A stretch of 64,000 nt of DNA, taken from contig BTPP01000001.1 of the NCBI GenBank assembly GCA_037102815.1, forward strand, positions 3,683,001 through 3,747,000, in the 5' to 3' direction. The notes beneath the pieces are model-generated. The model was not told where the DNA came from. It ran no database searches and worked only from the letters and a program-made list of their open reading frames with translations. This document shows, piece after piece, positions 59,190 to 64,000 of this stretch. How positions within the stretch are numbered: the first letter of the stretch is position 1; the number at the start of each line of letters is the position of its first letter. Made by a program: the position numbers and the translations under genes. Source of the DNA: Neurospora intermedia. Lineage: Eukaryota; Ascomycota; Sordariomycetes; Sordariales; Sordariaceae.

Positions 59190-62100
59190 GGCGACTGTAT
59201 GTGGTAGTGAAGCGCTCTACGCGGTACGCGGACAGGCTGGGTACTTTGTACAAGCAGAGAGCAGGTATGCGACGCAGGGGACGATCTTGTGCGCGAAGAG
59301 TCAAAGCTTTGCGTCTGTCAAGGTTGCGGGCTTGCGGCTGGTGAAATGCGTCGCGAATTGTCGCACACGCACTGGGGTTGCACTTCTCAGTGGTCGGCGC
59401 GAGTGGGGTCTCAGGGAATCGGATCTGGGGTCCCGGATGGGGTTGCGAGAATTCTCGAGGCTGGAGACGAACGGGCGAGCCAGAGGAGGGGCGGAAGAGG
59501 GCGACAGCGCTGTGGACTCGTGGATGTGCAGGCCGATCTCGGGATATATCGCAGGCGGACCGCCGGCCGTAGCGGATACGGAGCCAGTTTTTTTCTTGTT
59601 GGATACGATGTGACGGCAGCCCAATGCGACGGGAACGGTTGGACGGCCCACGGCGGGGAAGAGGGGGATCGCTGGCGAAGACTGCACCCAGTAAACAAAC
59701 CCCGGTCGGGATCGAAGAAAAAACGGAACTTGTCACGCGGCTATCCTGCGGACGACAGCTGCGGCCAAAGGTGCGCTTTTACCGCTCTGGAGTCTGGGAC
59801 ACGATGAAAGTGAGCACCCAGAGACCTGACACGGCTACGAACACCTCGAATTTGCCTCTTTAACTGCGCTCTTAAGAGCGATGAAGGAAGTATGACTGTT
59901 ACTCTATCAACTAGGATGATGTTCCAGAACGAGCGTGAGATGTGTAGAAGAGAGTGAGATGTGGAGTGGTTGTCGTGGGGGGTGGGGACCTCTAAAGATG
60001 CGAAGGCGATCGCGCAATGTAGCGAGAGAGTGGTCAACGAAAAAGAAAAAAAAAAAGAAAAAAAATTGAGCAGACGAAAATTCCAGTTCAATAGTGTAGT
60101 ATGGTACTGTGTACAAAAACTGCATGGCCGAGACATCATCCCCTTTCTTGGCTTCAGATTAACCCAAATAGTAAAGGGTTCCTGCGGTGCCTTCCTCTGT
60201 TCCGAACCCGCGTTCCAATCTGCGATTGCCCCTGTCGCCCCGAGATTTATTCATCACAGGTACCCTACCGTCGTCACACAATACGCACCGCGCACTTGTC
60301 CAGTATGTACGTTCCAACTCCCGTTCCAAGTAGGAAGCCGCGGTCCAGGCCGGGTCCGACAGGTCATTCGATGCGAGGTAGTGAATTTGGAGTTTGCGGT
60401 CCTTGCCAAGCAAATGCAACTTTTGAACTTTTAGGTAATGTTCAACCTCGAGGCGTGAGCGAAAGGAATCCACAAAGCTGATAAATATCCACGACGGGAA
60501 CTCCAGCCCGGGCAGCCCCAGTCCCGTCTCCATTCATGAAAGGTCCGCCTTGAGTCTAAAGAAAACCCCACTTCTAAACAATGACTCCATGGCCCCGGTG
60601 GCCGGTGCCCCTGAACCCCGCCGTCCACTACTAACAATCCACTTTGTGATTTCATCGAACTTTGGCGCTGAGGATTTGTGATCATCCAATTCCGCTCTTG
60701 ATCGACCCGGTATTGCATAGACAATGACCAGGAGTCCCATGATGACACATGTGATGGATGTATTGGAATTGCTGATTCATAGTCGAGTGGAAATAGTATA
60801 GAAATACTATCAACAACTTCGGACAGCTGAGATCGCACAATCACCACAAGCTCTGAATGGGCTGCCGACTTCCGCATTGCAGACGGGAACCTAACGTACT
60901 ATAATTCGAGTGTTTTCTTTTAATCCGAAGTCTTCAGTATCTGAACTTACCACTGTTTGCGTTATATATGGTTTAATCAAGGAGCAAACGTTTTTATGAA
61001 ATAACAACCTGCTAGGTGATATCATCTTCGCACTTGGGGTTGGAATGATTTGTCCTCCTCAAAATGAGAATTGAACACCTGTTGTTAAAGCAGACAGGTT
61101 TTCATCCACATTGACCACCACTGGCACCAATGCATCATGGAAAGCGATGAGTGACATAACTTGTCTTGAATATAGATTGGACTACCGATAGTGGGCCGTG
61201 CTAATGCCATAGCTTAGCTAACTGATGTTTTGACTCTTCTTCTCTACTGGTAAAGTGCCTTGTCACTTATTGGAAGTGAACCCTTTTTCTCTTGGCCCAA
61301 AACCAGGCATATTAAAGAATCGAGCAGAATACTCTAATCGTCTTAAGACAAACATATAAGGAAAAGCACCCTTAACATGCTACCATGCCTTGCTCTCCTC
61401 CTCATGTTATCAATGACGTTCATCCAGTTCCATCCGCCATGCTTACCATTTTCGTGCCCAACTCATTGCATGACTTCTGTCAAGGCGAAGAATAAAAATG
61501 CAAAATGAATAGAGACGCGAACGACCATCCCCTTGAGCAGCGCCGAGCTTTCACCTTTATCAGAAAGAGCAAAGATAAATAAAATAAGCTAGACATAAAA
61601 ATGTCGGTAGAACTTGGAAGACCATGCACTCGCACTAAAGGCTGAAGCTCGTTGAAATATCATGTCCATTGTACCGACGCCATTCCATCTTGTCCATTTG
61701 TCGACCCATCCGTCCATTCGTCTCTGATATGAATCCCTGAAGCAGACGCCGTTCCAATTTCCCTTTAGATGAGCCACCCCTCCTTTTTTCCTTTTTTTTG
61801 TTCTTCTTTCTTTCCCTCCTCTTTTTCGCCTAGAATCTCAACCTGGTGTAAAAGCCGTCGAGACAATGCATGACGATTACCTCCAATATCGCGCCTGAAA
61901 GCTGGAGCCGTATGAATCCTGACCTCCTAAAACGCCGATGAATAGGAAAAAGAAAGGGGGCAATCTGCCCCATAACCTGCGGTGAAAATAAAACTGCAAG
62001 CGCAAGTGAAAACGAAACCCACAATAGGTAAGCGGGTAAAATATGTCGTACTTCGTCGCTTCATCATCAAAGCTTTGTTTCCTTTTTCGTAGTCTTTTCG

Positions 62101-62433
62101 TTTACTTTGGCATGAATTTGGCACCGCCGGACCCGTGGAGTACCAAAGATTAGATCAGACAGTACCGAAAGAGTCTATAATACGTCGTATCGGATGTCCG
62201 AAAGGAGAATATGCTATCCGCGGGCCCGGAGGTACGAAACAGGTGCTGCCGTCGTCGATGAAAGCAGCGCCATAACTGGTTGTACATCTCCTTTAGTGGA
62301 CATATTAAGAGGAAAGAGCCGCTATCGTTGTCGTCTCTTCCTAACAATGCAGTTGGTAATTCGTCTTAACGCCAGCATGTTCTTATTGACCAAGATGCAT
62401 GCTAGGGCAAACGAGTGGAGGGCATGGTTGGGT
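59190..62433. other. Gene-free region between the carrier and the cyclin
   Basis: This 3.2-kb region contains the carrier promoter and leader and the cyclin 3' UTR. A/T tracts occur near 60043-60066 (poly-A) and 61785-61800 (poly-T). No protein-like frame with an ATG start is recognised. Confidence 0.5.
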
Positions 62434-64000
62434 CTATGACTGCGCACTGTCGCTGATAGAAGCGGTCGCTCGAATCGGCAGCACGAAACCTTTCGCAATT
62501 TTGCCTTCCACGAAAGTAGACGCGGACTTGAACCTCTGATGAGAGTACTTGTCGTATACCGCGCCGTGATGTTTGCGTGGTTCCTGGCAGCAGTCGAGGA
62601 TGCTAATGATGAGTGGCCTCAATTGAGCCAGCGTATAGCCGGAAAAGTGAACATGGGCATGTGTCTGTCATGTGTAAGCTTTCAATCAACAATGTCATGA
62701 TGAAGAGGAGGACTTACCCATGGCCCTCTTTGCAGGAAAAAGCGGGAGAGGCAATGGGCACCGGCAGCAAGATAACTCGCAGGGCAGCCCACAAACCGCT
62801 CATCCATGATAGTCACTTCGAGCAAGTACTTTGCAAGAGTCCGAGTTTCCAAGTCGTAGTCATCGGCTTTGCTGATGCGCCGAAGGAAGCTCATCGGGCC
62901 TGGCCAACCAAGTTCGAAGTTCAGCATGGTGAGCATGAACTTCTCTGCCTTTAGAATCTCCTCAACAGAGTATCCCTGATCCACCATGTACACAAGTTCC
63001 TGAATGGAAGGGCAGTTGATCTCCTCGTACTTGGCTGCGACGAAAATTGCAGTCGCGCCGACCAGTTGCAGCTTGCCCAGCGAAACAACCTTAACTGAAA
63101 GAAAGCGGTCGATGTAGTTCACGGTGAGAAAAAGGGTCTCCGGGAGAAGACTGAAGCGATGGTGAACTTGGACCAGCCAGTCCATGAGGACGGATCGCAT
63201 GGACCACCGGATCTCGGTTTGGATGTCCATGTAGTGAGGATTCGGAAGCATCCGTTCCTGATGAAACGATTGGTTAGTGTCGCAGTGATGTTGGGGAAAG
63301 CATCAGCGGGGTATCTTACCTCAAGCTCGCGCAAGTACTCAAAGATCTCGTCGCCGTACTCAGCTACCATGCTCACATCCCAATTCTCCTCCTCAACCTC
63401 TTCCTCCGTTTGATGCTCCAAAACCCATGCCTTTGCAATGTCAAGTTCCTTCTGGATGTCCGCGGTTAACTTGGGCGCGACTAATGTGGTAGGTCCTCCT
63501 GTGGTATTGTCGAAATGAGATCGATAAGAATGGGCGGTGGTATATCCTTGGTCGTCGTAGAGGTCCTGATCGTCGTCGTCTTCAGAATACTCTTCGGGAT
63601 CAGAGACGTTGGGGGGCAGTGGAAGGGCCCTGACTGGTTTCGAGGGTGCGAGTGGTGCGCCTTGAGGCATCGAGTCATAGCTGGCTTGGGCGATTGACAT
63701 GTGATTTGCGTGGACGATAGCTGCAGGATCGGTGTTCGCAGGAATATCGAGATCTCTGGATAACTGCTCGACCGCGTCGTCGTAAGACTCGGCGTAATCG
63801 GCACTCAAATCGTCGGGATCATCCACGTCATTCAGGTTCTCGTAATCGGGCACATATTTGCTCTGGTTCCGGTGTAGGGTATGCTGCTGGTCCGACTTGA
63901 GTTGCGGTTGACTTTTGTAGTGGCGTGGGTCCTTGATATGCTTGTCGACCATCGCAACAAGATCATCAACTGACGAGGAAGTGGGCGCATGAGATGTGCT
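62434..64000 (-). CDS. B-type (G2/mitotic) cyclin, 5' partial
   Basis: Three exons are visible: 64000-63320 (open at the window edge), 63257-62718 and 62664-62434, with introns of 62 and 53 nt. They encode 483 residues up to a TAG. The first part is acidic and low in order (DVDDPDDLSADYAESYDDAVEQL). The cyclin box follows: MLPNPHYMDIQTEIRWSMRSVLMDWLVQVHHRFSLLPETLFL, with the cyclin signature around MRSVLMDWLVQVH, then the FLSVKVV...GATAIFVAAKYEEI segment. The cyclin C-domain spans the last junction (FFLQRGPW|THAHVHFSGYTLAQLRPLI). It activates Cdk1 for mitotic entry. The N-terminal destruction box, if any, is outside the window, so the B1/B2/B3 subtype cannot be told. Confidence 0.93.

Overview
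The window is eukaryotic nuclear DNA from a filamentous ascomycete, most likely a Sordariaceae (Neurospora/Sordaria-type) fungus. Most genes carry a few short introns with GTRNGT-type donors, CTNAC-like branch sites and YAG acceptors. Many coding exons are long and GC-rich at third positions, genes are well separated, and both tRNA genes have introns directly after position 37. The species is an inference. There is no operon structure, CRISPR array or bacterial signal.

Layout from left to right: 3' part of an AIM18-type chalcone-isomerase-fold gene (+); dithiol glutaredoxin (-); UBL/BAG co-chaperone with an N-terminal membrane segment but no ATG in front of it (+); ribosomal protein uL13/L16 (+); tRNA-Met(CAT) (+); a frameshifted SYLF/Ysc84-like pseudogene (+); proteasome ATPase Rpt2 (-); UBA-containing E2 Ubc1 (+); succinyl-CoA ligase alpha subunit (-); Elp3 (+); paraoxonase/arylesterase-like protein (+); Jen-type monocarboxylate transporter (-); a gene-poor stretch with a 353-bp hAT-type MITE; aldo-keto reductase (-); eIF4A-III/Fal1 helicase (-); SF3a60/Prp9 (+); Slx1 nuclease subunit (+); a large KDM5-type histone demethylase (+); 7.4 kb without a recognisable gene; Urc4/DUF1688 protein (+); tRNA-Phe(GAA) (-); Ca2+-regulated aspartate/glutamate mitochondrial carrier (-); 3.2 kb without a gene; and a B-type cyclin running off the right edge (-).

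Most genes are conserved housekeeping functions: translation, ubiquitin-proteasome, splicing/exon junction, TCA cycle and mitochondrial shuttles, tRNA modification, chromatin and DNA repair. They are not one pathway, but some head-to-head pairs are functionally related: Rpt2 with Ubc1 (ubiquitin-proteasome) and Fal1 with Prp9 (spliceosome-associated).

The most unusual items are the BAG gene without an AUG, the hAT-type MITE with an 8-bp target-site duplication, the SYLF pseudogene, an Rpt2 start codon alone in a 3-nt coding exon, a likely GC-AG intron in prp9, a 29-nt G run inside a transporter intron, a perfect inverted repeat in an rpl16 intron, and the large gene-free interval at 44-51 kb. 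I found no clearly novel multi-gene system. Exon borders were read by eye from frame, splice consensus and family conservation; no search was run.
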